Shown: positions 7,937 to 14,799 of the stretch, piece by piece | How the letters are laid out: each line of letters begins with the position of its first letter | How positions within the stretch are numbered: the stretch's first letter is position 1 | Source of the DNA: Actinomycetes bacterium | GTDB lineage: Bacteria; Actinomycetota; Acidimicrobiia; Acidimicrobiales; RAAP-2 | Length of the DNA: 64,000 nt | Assembly: GCA_021791895.1 (NCBI GenBank) | Contig: JAJYVS010000004.1 | Coordinates: 1-64,000, forward strand | Direction of reading: 5' to 3' | The notes under the pieces: model-generated | Told to the model about the DNA's origin: nothing | The model's database searches: none | What the model saw: the letters and a program-made list of their open reading frames with translations, nothing else | Program-made: the position numbers and the translations under genes

Positions 7937-9082
7937 ATGGAGCTCGTGTTCTCGGTCATCGACTTGCCGTTCCCCGACGACGTGGCGGAACTGACCCGCA
8001 GGCACCTGCAGTTCTGTAGAGATCTGTCACCCGAAGAGCACGTCCACGCCCTCGACGACGGGTTCACCGACCCTGCCGTGACCGTGTTCGCCGCCAGGCA
8101 AGCGGGCCAACTGGTGGGCATTGGGGCGCTCAAACACCTGGATGACGACCACGCCGAGATCAAGTCGATGCACGCCGCTGCGGTCCGGCGAGGGCAAGGG
8201 GTGGGAATGGCCATGGTCGTGCACCTGATGGCTTTCGCTCGGGATCGCCGTTACGGTCGGGTGTGCCTCGAGACCGGGACCATGGAGGGATTTGCCCCGG
8301 CGCGAGAGCTCGACCGGAACGTCGGGTTCCGGCCCTGCCCGCCGTTCGCGGGCTACACGGCCAATCCGGACAGCACCTGCATGACCGTCAAATTGCCGGT
8401 CTTGGCCGGTGGCCGGGGTGCCGTGCGCCGCCGAACCCGACCGGCAGTAGCGTGGCCGATGGTGAGCAGCGACCGAGCGGCGCACTGGGATGCTGCTTAC
8501 CGGGATCGGCGCTCTGACGGGGTGAGTTGGTACCAACCGTCACCTGCCACCTCGATCGAGCTCATCCATGCTCTGGGCTTGTCCCGAGAGACCGCGATCG
8601 TCGACGTCGGGGGTGGGGCCTCCAGGTTGGTCGACGTTCTGCTCGACGAGGGATTCTCCGACGTCTCGGTCCTCGACGTCTCGGGCGTCGCCATGGCCGA
8701 GGTGAGGCGACGTGTGGGTCCGACAGCGGCAACCTTGATTCGCGCCGACCTTTTGGCATGGACGCCGCCGAGGCGCTACGGGCTGTGGCATGACCGTGCC
8801 GTGCTTCACTTCCTGGTTGATCCCGCGGCGCGGAACCGCTATGTCGAAGTTGTGCACCTCGCCCTGAAACCCGGGGGGTACGTCGTGATCGGGGTGTTCG
8901 CTCCGGATGGTCCGGAGCGGTGCTCGGGGCTGCCTGTCGTCAGATACTCGGCCGACTCGCTGTCCGAGTTGTTGGGCCCCGACTTCGAGGTCGTCGCGCA
9001 CCGGCGGGACGAGCACGTCACCCCGGCAGGAGTCATCCAGCCGTTCACCTGGCTGACCGCCAGGCTCGGCATGCCGCCCTGA
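7937..9082 (+). CDS. GNAT acetyltransferase fused in frame to a class I SAM methyltransferase
   Basis: A single 381-codon frame without any stop covers two complete domains. Residues 1-155 are a GNAT N-acetyltransferase (VGIGALKHLDDDHAEIKSM, acetyl-CoA loop VRRGQGVGMAM, ARELDRNVGF). After a basic Pro/Arg-rich linker, residues 175-381 are a Rossmann methyltransferase (HWDAAYRDR, motif I IVDVGGGASRLVDVLL, HDRAVLHFLVDPA, LKPGGYVVIGVF). Substrates of both halves are unknown. ATG 8459 (residue 175) is a normal methyltransferase start and has a TAGCGT box 5 nt upstream, so the second half may also be made alone from a leaderless transcript. Confidence 0.8.
   Translation: MELVFSVIDLPFPDDVAELTRRHLQFCRDLSPEEHVHALDDGFTDPAVTVFAARQAGQLVGIGALKHLDDDHAEIKSMHAAAVRRGQGVGMAMVVHLMAFARDRRYGRVCLETGTMEGFAPARELDRNVGFRPCPPFAGYTANPDSTCMTVKLPVLAGGRGAVRRRTRPAVAWPMVSSDRAAHWDAAYRDRRSDGVSWYQPSPATSIELIHALGLSRETAIVDVGGGASRLVDVLLDEGFSDVSVLDVSGVAMAEVRRRVGPTAATLIRADLLAWTPPRRYGLWHDRAVLHFLVDPAARNRYVEVVHLALKPGGYVVIGVFAPDGPERCSGLPVVRYSADSLSELLGPDFEVVAHRRDEHVTPAGVIQPFTWLTARLGMPP
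8448..8453 (+). promoter_or_regulatory. Putative internal leaderless promoter of the methyltransferase
   Basis: TAGCGT lies 5 nt before ATG 8459 (8 nt before GTG 8462) inside the GNAT-methyltransferase frame. It matches the TANNNT-near-start pattern found before other genes here and would allow separate expression of the methyltransferase domain. Confidence 0.4.
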
Positions 9083-9199
9083 ACTACCACGACGAGAGGC
9101 GCAGGCACGCACCGCGCCGTGGAGGGGCATCGATCGAAACGGTCCTACCCTCAGTCCCGACCCACCAGCCGGCTGATTGAAAGAAAAGAGAGGTGCCGA

Positions 9200-9553
9200 A
9201 TGGAGATGCGATCCAAGAGCCCCACGACCATGGGGCCGTCCGAATGGTTCACGGGCGACGTGTTCGTGGACCCCGTCGCCCGGGGGCACGGCATCACCCC
9301 CACCAACATCGCGTTCGTCCATTTCAGTCCCGGCGCGCGCACCGCCTGGCACAGCCACTCGGTCGCTCAGACGCTGTTCGTCACCGAAGGCGAAGGGCGC
9401 GTCCAGTCCAGGGGCGAACCGCTCCTAGCGATTCGGGCAGGCGATGTTGTCGTCACCCCAGGGAACGAATGGCACTGGCACGGGGCGGCCCCCGACCACT
9501 TCATGACCCACCTGGCAATTTCCGGGACTCCTCGGGTTTGTATGGGTGCGTGA
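9200..9553 (+). pseudogene. Cupin-domain protein, 3' end replaced by an ISL3 element
   Basis: Small single-domain cupin with both metal-binding motifs: PGARTAWHSHSVAQTLFVTEG and the second motif around PGNEWHWHG. It resembles quercetin-dioxygenase-like cupins of about 130-140 residues. ATG 9200 follows an AAGAGAGG Shine-Dalgarno. The native frame runs only to about 9523; the last residues (TPRVCMGA) and the stop codon are encoded by the left end of the inserted element. The C-terminal strand usual in this family (WGEHVTD-like) is absent and is not found on the far side of the element. Metal binding might survive, but the protein is truncated. Confidence 0.7.
9528..9548 (+). repeat. Left terminal inverted repeat of the ISL3 element
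   Basis: 21 bp, exact reverse complement of 11045-11065. It reads into the cupin frame and supplies its stop codon. Confidence 0.9.
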
Positions 9554-9647
9554 GCGTGGAAGGCGGGGGTCACGGGCGGCCGCAGGCCGACGCAGTGGAC
9601 CCTTGACGCCCGCCGCCAGAAGTGGTGCGCCAGCCACCATGAAGTGA

Positions 9648-9666
9648 GCCCCGGCTTTGCCGGGGC
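9648..9666 (+). other. Hairpin in the ISL3 left end
   Basis: GCCCCGGC-TTT-GCCGGGGC, a perfect 8-bp stem with a 3-nt loop, between the left repeat and the transposase start. No T-run follows. It may block transcription entering the element from outside or serve as a transposase site. Confidence 0.5.
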
Positions 9667-9744
9667 CTGATCGAAGAGCGACGCGCACGCGTCGCCCTCG
9701 TACGTTTGGTGTCGACCAAAACCCCAGCGTGCGAGGAGGATCAC

Positions 9745-11031
9745 GTGCGCGTCACCACTGCATTCAACAAGATGCTGGCCGTCGTCGGCGCCTCTGTGGC
9801 CGGCGTGGTGTTCACCGACCAGGGCGTGGTCGTCACCCTTCGTCGTCGGCGCCAGAAGCGCCGGTGCCCGTGCGGATGGCAGACCTGGGCCGTCTACGAC
9901 CGTTCCGTGCGCCGCTGGCGGCACTTGGACCTTGGGTCCACCCGGTGCTTCGTGGAGGCCGAGATCTGCCGGATCGACTGCCGGCGCTGCGGACGGGTGC
10001 GCACCGAGGAGGTGCCCTGGGCTCGTCCGAGAGCGCGCCACACGAGGGACTTCCAAGACGTGGTGACCTGGCTGGCCCAGCACACCGACAAGACGACGAT
10101 CACCACGCTGCTGCGGGTCTGCTGGGAGGCCGTGGCCAAGATCGTGATCGACGTTGTGGCTGAGGCGATCGACGGCACCCGGCTCGACGAGCTCTACCGC
10201 ATCGGCGTCGACGAGGTCTCCGATCGCAAGGGCCACCGGTTCTTGACCGTTGTCGCCGACCACGACCGCAACGGGGCGGTCGTCTGGGCCGACGAGGGCA
10301 GAGACGCCGCCACGCTCGAGCGCTTCTACGACGCACTGGGCGACCAGCGGTTGGCCAACCTCGAGGTCGTGACCCTCGACATGGATGGCGCGTACAAGGC
10401 GGCGACGGACAACAGGGCCGCCCACGTCACCCAGGCAGTGGACCCTTTCCACTTGGCGAAGCTGGCCAACGAAGCAGTCGACAAGGTGCGGCGCGGCGCG
10501 TGGAACACCGAGCGGCGAACCACTCCTGCGCCGAAGCGCCCGCGCGGGCGGCCCCGCAAGAACGCGCCGGCGCTGCCGCGTGACTCGACGCGCTGGATCA
10601 AGCACACCCGCTGGGCGTTGCTTCAGGACCCCGACGCACTCAAGCCCTCCCAGCTCGAAGTCCTCGACGAGTTGCGGCGCCGACGGTCGGTGCTCTACCG
10701 CTCTTGGCAGCTCAAAGAGGGCATCCGCGACCTCTATCGTTTGCGCAAGCCTTCCGACGCCGAGTGCCACCTCGACTGGTGGCTGGCATGGGCGTGTCGG
10801 TGCCGGATCCCGGCCTTCGTCACCTTGTCGAAGACGGTGCGGGCCAACCGGGACAGGATCCTCGCCGCGGTCGAGCTCGGGCTCTCGAACTCGAGGCTTG
10901 AGGGCCTCAACTCGAAGATCCGCCTGATCAACCACCGCGGCTACGGGCACCACAGCGCGGCCGCCCTCATCGCCATGATCTACCTCTGCTGCGGCGGGGT
11001 CACCATCGAGCTGCCGACCGGGCGGACCTGA
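9745..11031 (+). CDS. ISL3-family transposase
   Basis: 428-residue DDE transposase of the ISL3 family. An N-terminal zinc-ribbon-like part (CPCGWQTWAVYDRS, CRIDCRRCGRVRTEEV) precedes the catalytic domain: GVDEVSDRKGHRFLTVVADH (first D), VTLDMDGAY and DPFHLAKLANEAVD (second D region), and SNSRLEGLNSKIRLINHRGY (catalytic E). GTG 9745 is chosen because GAGGAGG lies 5 nt upstream. Full length and no internal stop, so probably active. Confidence 0.93.
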   Translation: MRVTTAFNKMLAVVGASVAGVVFTDQGVVVTLRRRRQKRRCPCGWQTWAVYDRSVRRWRHLDLGSTRCFVEAEICRIDCRRCGRVRTEEVPWARPRARHTRDFQDVVTWLAQHTDKTTITTLLRVCWEAVAKIVIDVVAEAIDGTRLDELYRIGVDEVSDRKGHRFLTVVADHDRNGAVVWADEGRDAATLERFYDALGDQRLANLEVVTLDMDGAYKAATDNRAAHVTQAVDPFHLAKLANEAVDKVRRGAWNTERRTTPAPKRPRGRPRKNAPALPRDSTRWIKHTRWALLQDPDALKPSQLEVLDELRRRRSVLYRSWQLKEGIRDLYRLRKPSDAECHLDWWLAWACRCRIPAFVTLSKTVRANRDRILAAVELGLSNSRLEGLNSKIRLINHRGYGHHSAAALIAMIYLCCGGVTIELPTGRT

Positions 11032-11044
11032 ATATCGCCAAGTT

Positions 11045-11065
11045 CACCCATACAAACCCGAGGAG
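11045..11065 (-). repeat. Right terminal inverted repeat of the ISL3 element
   Basis: 21 bp, exact reverse complement of 9528-9548, 13 bp past the transposase stop codon. Confidence 0.9.
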
Positions 11066-11204
11066 AACCGCATTTTTCGGCTCAATTTGAACCCTGTGGT
11101 CACGCGATCGACCGGAGATGATCCGAGGCGGGACGGTTCGGGACTCAATAGTTGGGTTGATTGTTGGGTAAGGGCTCGCGCGATAACTACGCGGGCACTA
11201 CATC

Positions 11205-11813
11205 TTGTGGCCTACCGTTGTGGGCGTACGACGCTGGGAGATCACCGGAGAACCGCCTCGTGCGGGCGGCCACTACCCGAAGGACGCTTCCCAGCTCCAC
11301 GAGTGGTGTTCGTCGGAGCGCCGGGCACGCGAGTACCTGACGGCCGTTCGCTTTCGTGACGGCGTGGTCTGTCCGCGCTACCAGGGACAGGTCGGTGGTC
11401 CGAGAGGAGGGCGGCGGTGGTGCTCGAAGTGCCGCCGGTGGTTCACCGTGACCACCGGGACGCTGCTCGAGCGCACGAAGGTCCCGCTGCGGACGCGGCT
11501 GTACCTCGACGCCTATCTCGACGAGTTCGTCTTCCGGTTCAACCGTCGACACTCGAAGAACCGCGGGCTCGTCTACTGGCGCCTCGTGTGCGCGCTCGTC
11601 GGAGCGGATCCCTTCCCTCGCGCCGAGCTCGCTCGCCGCCCGGCCGAGCAGGCCGAAGCTGACCGCCAGCACGAAGAGCAGGTAGAGGCTGGGAGGCGGA
11701 CTCAGCGAGTTGCCCTCCAGCGCGAACGCCGACGCCAGGCCGCCGAGGCCGAGGGACGTACCGTCCGCCCCTACCAGCGGCGGATCTCCGACGGGGCCGC
11801 CGACGCGGAGTAG
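11205..11813 (+). pseudogene. IS1595-like transposase with its catalytic core deleted
   Basis: The frame starts like an IS1595-family transposase (YPKDASQLHEWCSSERRARE, zinc-ribbon region CPRYQG ... WCSKCRRWF, TVTTGTLLERTKVPL) and then, at about residue 98 (near base 11499), jumps straight to the C-terminal end of the family (LDAYLDEFVFRFNRRHSKNR). The intervening DDE domain, normally well over 100 residues, is missing without frame loss. One zinc-ribbon Cys is also changed (CPRY for CPRC). The tail from about residue 138 (Glu/Arg/Gln-rich) is not recognised. Non-functional as a transposase. Confidence 0.7.
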
Positions 11814-11842
11814 ACCCAAACCGCGCCCGAAATATGGTGAGG

Positions 11843-11858
11843 TGGTATCATGACACCA
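11843..11858 (+). promoter_or_regulatory. Overlapping leaderless promoter and operator of the toxin-antitoxin pair
   Basis: Near-palindrome TGGTATCATGACACCA (one mismatched pair) directly before and overlapping the antitoxin start. It includes TATCAT (11846-11851), a TANNNT -10 box 6 nt before ATG 11858. Repressor binding here would block transcription, as expected for antitoxin autoregulation. Confidence 0.6.
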
Positions 11859-12067
11859 TGGCTAAGAACTTCACCGTCCGTCTCCCCGACGAAGAGGCTG
11901 CCGACGTGGAAGCCCTGGCACGAGCTGAAGGATTGAGTCTCAATGAGACCGTTCGGAAGGCACTGGTTGAGGCGGTCCAAAAGCGGCGTGCCGACCCGGA
12001 GTTCAAGGCCCGTGTTCGGCGAATCATCAAGGAGGACCGGGAGCTCCTCGAGCGTCTCGCTCGGTGA
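11858..12067 (+). CDS. Ribbon-helix-helix-type antitoxin
   Basis: 69-residue protein with the short Arc/CopG-like pattern: NFTVRLPDEEAADVEALARA (strand and first helix) and GLSLNETVRKALVEAVQKRR (second helix), followed by a basic/acidic helix that would contact the toxin. Its GTGA overlap with the downstream Doc gene couples the two. Antitoxins of this kind bind both the toxin and their own promoter. ATG 11858 is preferred over an upstream GTG at 11834 because a leaderless promoter abuts it. Confidence 0.82.
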   Translation: MAKNFTVRLPDEEAADVEALARAEGLSLNETVRKALVEAVQKRRADPEFKARVRRIIKEDRELLERLAR

Positions 12068-12507
12068 ACGTCCACTATCTCGATCTTGTTGAGTATCTGG
12101 CTATCGCCGCTGAAGTCACCGGACTCGATGAGGATGGCGTCAGCCGGATAGCGAGCCTTCACTTGGCCGACTCGGCTTTGCATGCGCCGGCAGCTGGTTG
12201 GGGCGAAGACGACCTGTATCCAGAGTTCGTCGACAAGGCGGCCGTCTTGGTTGTCCGTCTCACAAACAACCACGCACTGCCCGACGGAAACAAGAGAGTC
12301 GCGTGGATTGCCCTCAGAACTTTCGTCGAGCTCAACAGATGGTGCTGGGTGGAGTACCCGTCTGTGGACGACGCGGAACGAGCCATGGTCTCAGTCGCGT
12401 CTGGTCAGTGGGATGAAAGTCGAATGGCCACATGGCTTCGTCAGCATCTCGGGAAGGCGGATCCCGAGAGCCCAACTCCATTCCCGAGCGGCGACCTCCA
12501 GTTCTGA
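12064..12507 (+). CDS. doc: Doc-type toxin (Fic/Doc kinase)
   Basis: 147-residue Fic-fold toxin. The catalytic motif reads HALPDGNKR at residues 70-78; the canonical form is HxFx(D/N)(A/G)NKR, and the Lys-Asn-Lys-type end seen here is typical of Doc, which phosphorylates and inactivates elongation factor Tu. The N-terminal YLDLVEYLAIAAEVTG helix is usual. GTG 12064 overlaps the antitoxin stop. The catalytic residues are intact, so it should be active. Located between two decayed or mobile segments, consistent with carriage on mobile DNA. Confidence 0.88.
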   Translation: MNVHYLDLVEYLAIAAEVTGLDEDGVSRIASLHLADSALHAPAAGWGEDDLYPEFVDKAAVLVVRLTNNHALPDGNKRVAWIALRTFVELNRWCWVEYPSVDDAERAMVSVASGQWDESRMATWLRQHLGKADPESPTPFPSGDLQF

Positions 12508-12530
12508 GGATGGACCTGTAGGGCCCGTGG

Positions 12531-12576
12531 GTGGGCCGCCCGGGGCTCGAACCCGGCACCTTGGGATTAAAAGTCC
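12531..12576 (-). repeat. att-like site: displaced 3' part of tRNA-Lys
   Basis: 46 bp identical to 18354-18399, covering the tRNA-Lys(UUU) acceptor 3' strand, T-arm and anticodon region, in the same orientation. Beyond 12576 the match stops abruptly. This is the expected scar of site-specific integration into the 3' end of a tRNA gene. Confidence 0.85.
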
Positions 12577-12815
12577 TGGTGAGCATTGGCCGCTGCATCT
12601 CAGTTGGCCTCGATGCATGCCAAGTTCCAGGTCAATTCGGCCGAACAGGGTCGCCATGGCGGCCAAGATGGATCGGGTTGGGATGCTTTGGGACGAGAGT
12701 GTTGGGTCGGTTGTTGGGTCTTCCTAGTTGGACGTCCAAGCTCAGGGGACGCAATAGAGGTGCGGGCTCGAGCGGTTGTGAGCCCGGCCCCCTTACGGCG
12801 GTTACAGGGGATGAC
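12577..12815. other. Non-coding left segment of the island
   Basis: Between the att-like site and the IS3 element. Frames are open but short and none is recognised. GTTGGGTCGGTTGTTGGGTC at 12701-12720 closely matches 11151-11170 (17 of 20 bases), possibly the shared tail of a lost gene such as an integrase; this is a guess. Confidence 0.4.
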
Positions 12816-12884
12816 TGAGCTTCCCCCGGTCTGGCGGACACCGATCCTGAGGCGGCAAGAGCCGTCCCTTGGAAGGATGTCCAC

Positions 12885-13175
12885 ATGCCGATCGCATATC
12901 CGCAGGAGTTCCGTGACCGGGCTGTCGAACTGGCCCGCTCGGGCGACAAACCGATCTCCCGGCTGGCCGCAGACCTCGGGATCGCTCCGTCGTGTCTTCG
13001 GCGCTGGATGAAGCAAGCCGACATCGACCGCGGCAAGCGAGGTGGGCTCACCACCGACGAGCGTGCCGAGCTGGTGGCGCTGCGTCGCAGGGTGCGCACG
13101 GCCGAGATGGAAGTCGAGATCCTCAAGCGAGCGGCGGCGTGGTTCGCCAAGGAGAGCCTGCCGAACCCAAAATGA
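12885..13175 (+). CDS. IS3-family transposase OrfA
   Basis: 96-residue DNA-binding subunit: HTH (YPQEFRDRAVELARSGDKPI, LAADLGIAPSCLRRWMKQAD) followed by a heptad-rich helix (LVALRRRVRTAEMEVEILKR) for multimerisation. The ATG follows GGAAGGATG. The end reads CCA AAA TGA; the A-run just before the stop suits -1 frameshifting into OrfB, whose ATG overlaps the stop (ATGA). Confidence 0.92.
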   Translation: MPIAYPQEFRDRAVELARSGDKPISRLAADLGIAPSCLRRWMKQADIDRGKRGGLTTDERAELVALRRRVRTAEMEVEILKRAAAWFAKESLPNPK

Positions 13176-14059
13176 CCTACATCTTCATCGCCCGGGTCTG
13201 CACGGACCTGCCCGTGTCGGCCTGCTGTTCGGTCATGGAGGTGTCGACCTCGGGTTTCTATGCCTGGCAGGCCCACCCGCTCACCGACAAGGACCTCGAC
13301 GACGCGTACTTGACCAACACGATCGTCGACATCCACACGATGTCACGGGGCTCCTATGGATCCCCCCGGGTCCACGCCGAGCTTCGCCTGGGCGAAGGGA
13401 TCCGGTGCTCCAAAAAGCGCGTGGAGCGGCTCATGCGCGAGGCCGGCGTGAGCGGCATCCATCGGCGCCGAAGGAGGGGCTGCACCCGGCGGGACCCGGG
13501 TGCCCAAGCCTCAGACGACCTGGTGAAACGATCCTTCGACCCCGCTGAGCCCGATCGCCTCTGGGTGATGGACGTGACTGAGCACCCGACCGAGGAGGGC
13601 AAGGTCTACCTGGCCGTCGTCCTCGACGCCTTCAGCCGCCGGGTAGTGGGTTGGTCGATCGCCGACCACATCCGCTCCGAGCTCGTCGTCGACGCCCTTC
13701 AGATGGCCATCTGGCGCCGGCACCCGCCGAGCGGGCAAACGATCGCGCACAGCGATCACGGCTCGACCTACACGTCGTGGGCGTTCGGACGGCGCCTCCG
13801 TGGTGCCGGACTGCTCGGCTCCATGGGAACCGTCGGTGATTGTTTCGATAACTCCGTCGCCGAGAGCTTCTTCGGCACCCTCCAGCTCGAGCTGCTCGAC
13901 GAGCACCGATGGCAGACCCGCCGCAAGCTCGCCAGCGCGCTCTTCGAGTGGATCGAGGCTTGGTACAACCCGCGCCGACGTCACAGCTACTGCCAGATGC
14001 TCAGTCCCGTGGACTACGAGACCGTCCACCGCGCCCGGATCGTCGAATCTGCCGCGTGA
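13172..14059 (+). CDS. IS3-family transposase OrfB (DDE catalytic subunit)
   Basis: 295-residue retroviral-type integrase domain. Catalytic D-D-E: LWVMDVTEHPTEEGKVYLAV (D), IAHSDHGSTYTS (D) and NSVAESFFGTLQLELL (E), 35 residues after the second D region as in the family. The N-terminal HTH_21-like part (RGSYGSPRVHAEL, RCSKKRVERLMREAGV) is present. It may be made alone from ATG 13172 or as an OrfAB fusion by -1 frameshift. No damage seen. Confidence 0.92.
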   Translation: MTYIFIARVCTDLPVSACCSVMEVSTSGFYAWQAHPLTDKDLDDAYLTNTIVDIHTMSRGSYGSPRVHAELRLGEGIRCSKKRVERLMREAGVSGIHRRRRRGCTRRDPGAQASDDLVKRSFDPAEPDRLWVMDVTEHPTEEGKVYLAVVLDAFSRRVVGWSIADHIRSELVVDALQMAIWRRHPPSGQTIAHSDHGSTYTSWAFGRRLRGAGLLGSMGTVGDCFDNSVAESFFGTLQLELLDEHRWQTRRKLASALFEWIEAWYNPRRRHSYCQMLSPVDYETVHRARIVESAA

Positions 14060-14322
14060 TCCGTCCGCCACATGAAAACCGGAGCCCTCGAGGCCGCAGG
14101 AGCCCCCCAACGCAAGGAGGTGGCACCACACACCGGGCGATTCGAGATCTCACGACCTATTGTCAACCGCACAAGCAACCTGTCCGTCCAGGCGGGGGAA
14201 GCTCATGACGATCTCGGCTGGTCAAGGCGGTGGTCTCCTTGGTCTCTCGTGCAAAAACCACAGGGTCCGTCGCGCGTGCCCCGTCTGGGGGATGTGCAAA
14301 CTCAACCTTCGGACTGCAAGAG
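14060..14322. other. IS3 right end and adjoining non-coding DNA
   Basis: Contains the last 146 bp of the IS3 element up to 14205, then 117 bp of island DNA with no recognisable gene. Confidence 0.5.
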
Positions 14323-14741
14323 CTAGCCCCTAGTCGTCGCTGGAGCGGAGGCGCCTCGCCCACGAAGCATCTGCAGACTGAGGATCAGGGCCACTACCGC
14401 GAGGCCGATCAGCCCAATATAGAAAAAGATCTTCCAGGCGCTCCCACTTCCTATCGCGAGATCGACAGCTCCGGCTACCGCCGCGACCCCACCGACAGCG
14501 ACCGCGAGCCACCCGAGCCAGGGACCGACCATTCCGTGACGGACAGCCGCGAACCCTACGGTCGGAACGAAGACCGCAAAGAGAACAAGCGTTGGGCTCA
14601 CGTAGGTCATGTCGTACAGTGCCCGAACGACCGACGGATCGGACAGCCCTTGAGGCTGGCCGGCCACTTGCCCGCCACGCTTGCGACCACGTAGACGATC
14701 CCGGCCACCCCTCCAAGACGCAGCCACAGCTTGTCACCCAT
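14323..14741 (-). pseudogene. Small integral membrane protein gene, frameshifted
   Basis: ATG 14741, after AAGGA, opens MGDKLWLRLGGVAGIVYVVA, a good first membrane segment. The frame is then lost near 14675, and the rest of the protein continues in another frame: SDPSVVRALYDMTYVSPT, two or three hydrophobic helices and a terminal helix (IFFYIGLIGLAVVALILSL). One missing base around AAGTGG would restore a protein of about 138 residues with four membrane spans. I do not recognise the family. Either a true frameshift or a sequencing error. Confidence 0.6.
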
Positions 14742-14799
14742 GCATTTTTCCTTGACAGCAGTGTGAGATCGAGGAAGCCGCTCTGGAACCTCGGCGGGT

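Larger units (their letters stand above)
9524..11069 (+). mobile_element. ISL3-family insertion sequence, structurally complete
   Basis: About 1.55 kb. Perfect 21-bp inverted repeats lie at 9528-9548 and 11045-11065 (CTCCTCGGGTTTGTATGGGT plus G), each preceded by GGNN, so the likely ends are 9524 and 11069. One full-length transposase gene is inside. No 8-bp target duplication is seen: the flanking 8-mers CAATTTCC and GCATTTTT differ. Since the left flank is the cupin gene and the right flank is not its continuation, one side has been rearranged or deleted after insertion. Confidence 0.88.
12816..14205 (+). mobile_element. IS3-family insertion sequence with TGAC target duplication
   Basis: 1390 bp. 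Imperfect inverted repeats start TGAGCTTCCCCCG at 12816-12840 and, on the other strand, at 14205-14181 (about 20 of 25 bases match). Both ends are flanked by TGAC (12812-12815 and 14206-14209), a 4-bp target duplication. Contains orfA and orfB in the usual -1 arrangement. The intact duplication points to a simple, fairly recent insertion into the island. Confidence 0.92.

Noticed and set aside
9516-11077. 8-bp target duplication of the ISL3 element
   Set aside because: Flanks CAATTTCC and GCATTTTT share some bases, but this is not a duplication by ordinary criteria.
12531-12818. A forward open frame of about 95 codons beginning over the tRNA fragment (GRPGLEPGTLG...)
   Set aside because: It is the translation of the displaced tRNA-Lys 3' part plus non-coding DNA, a well-known annotation artefact.
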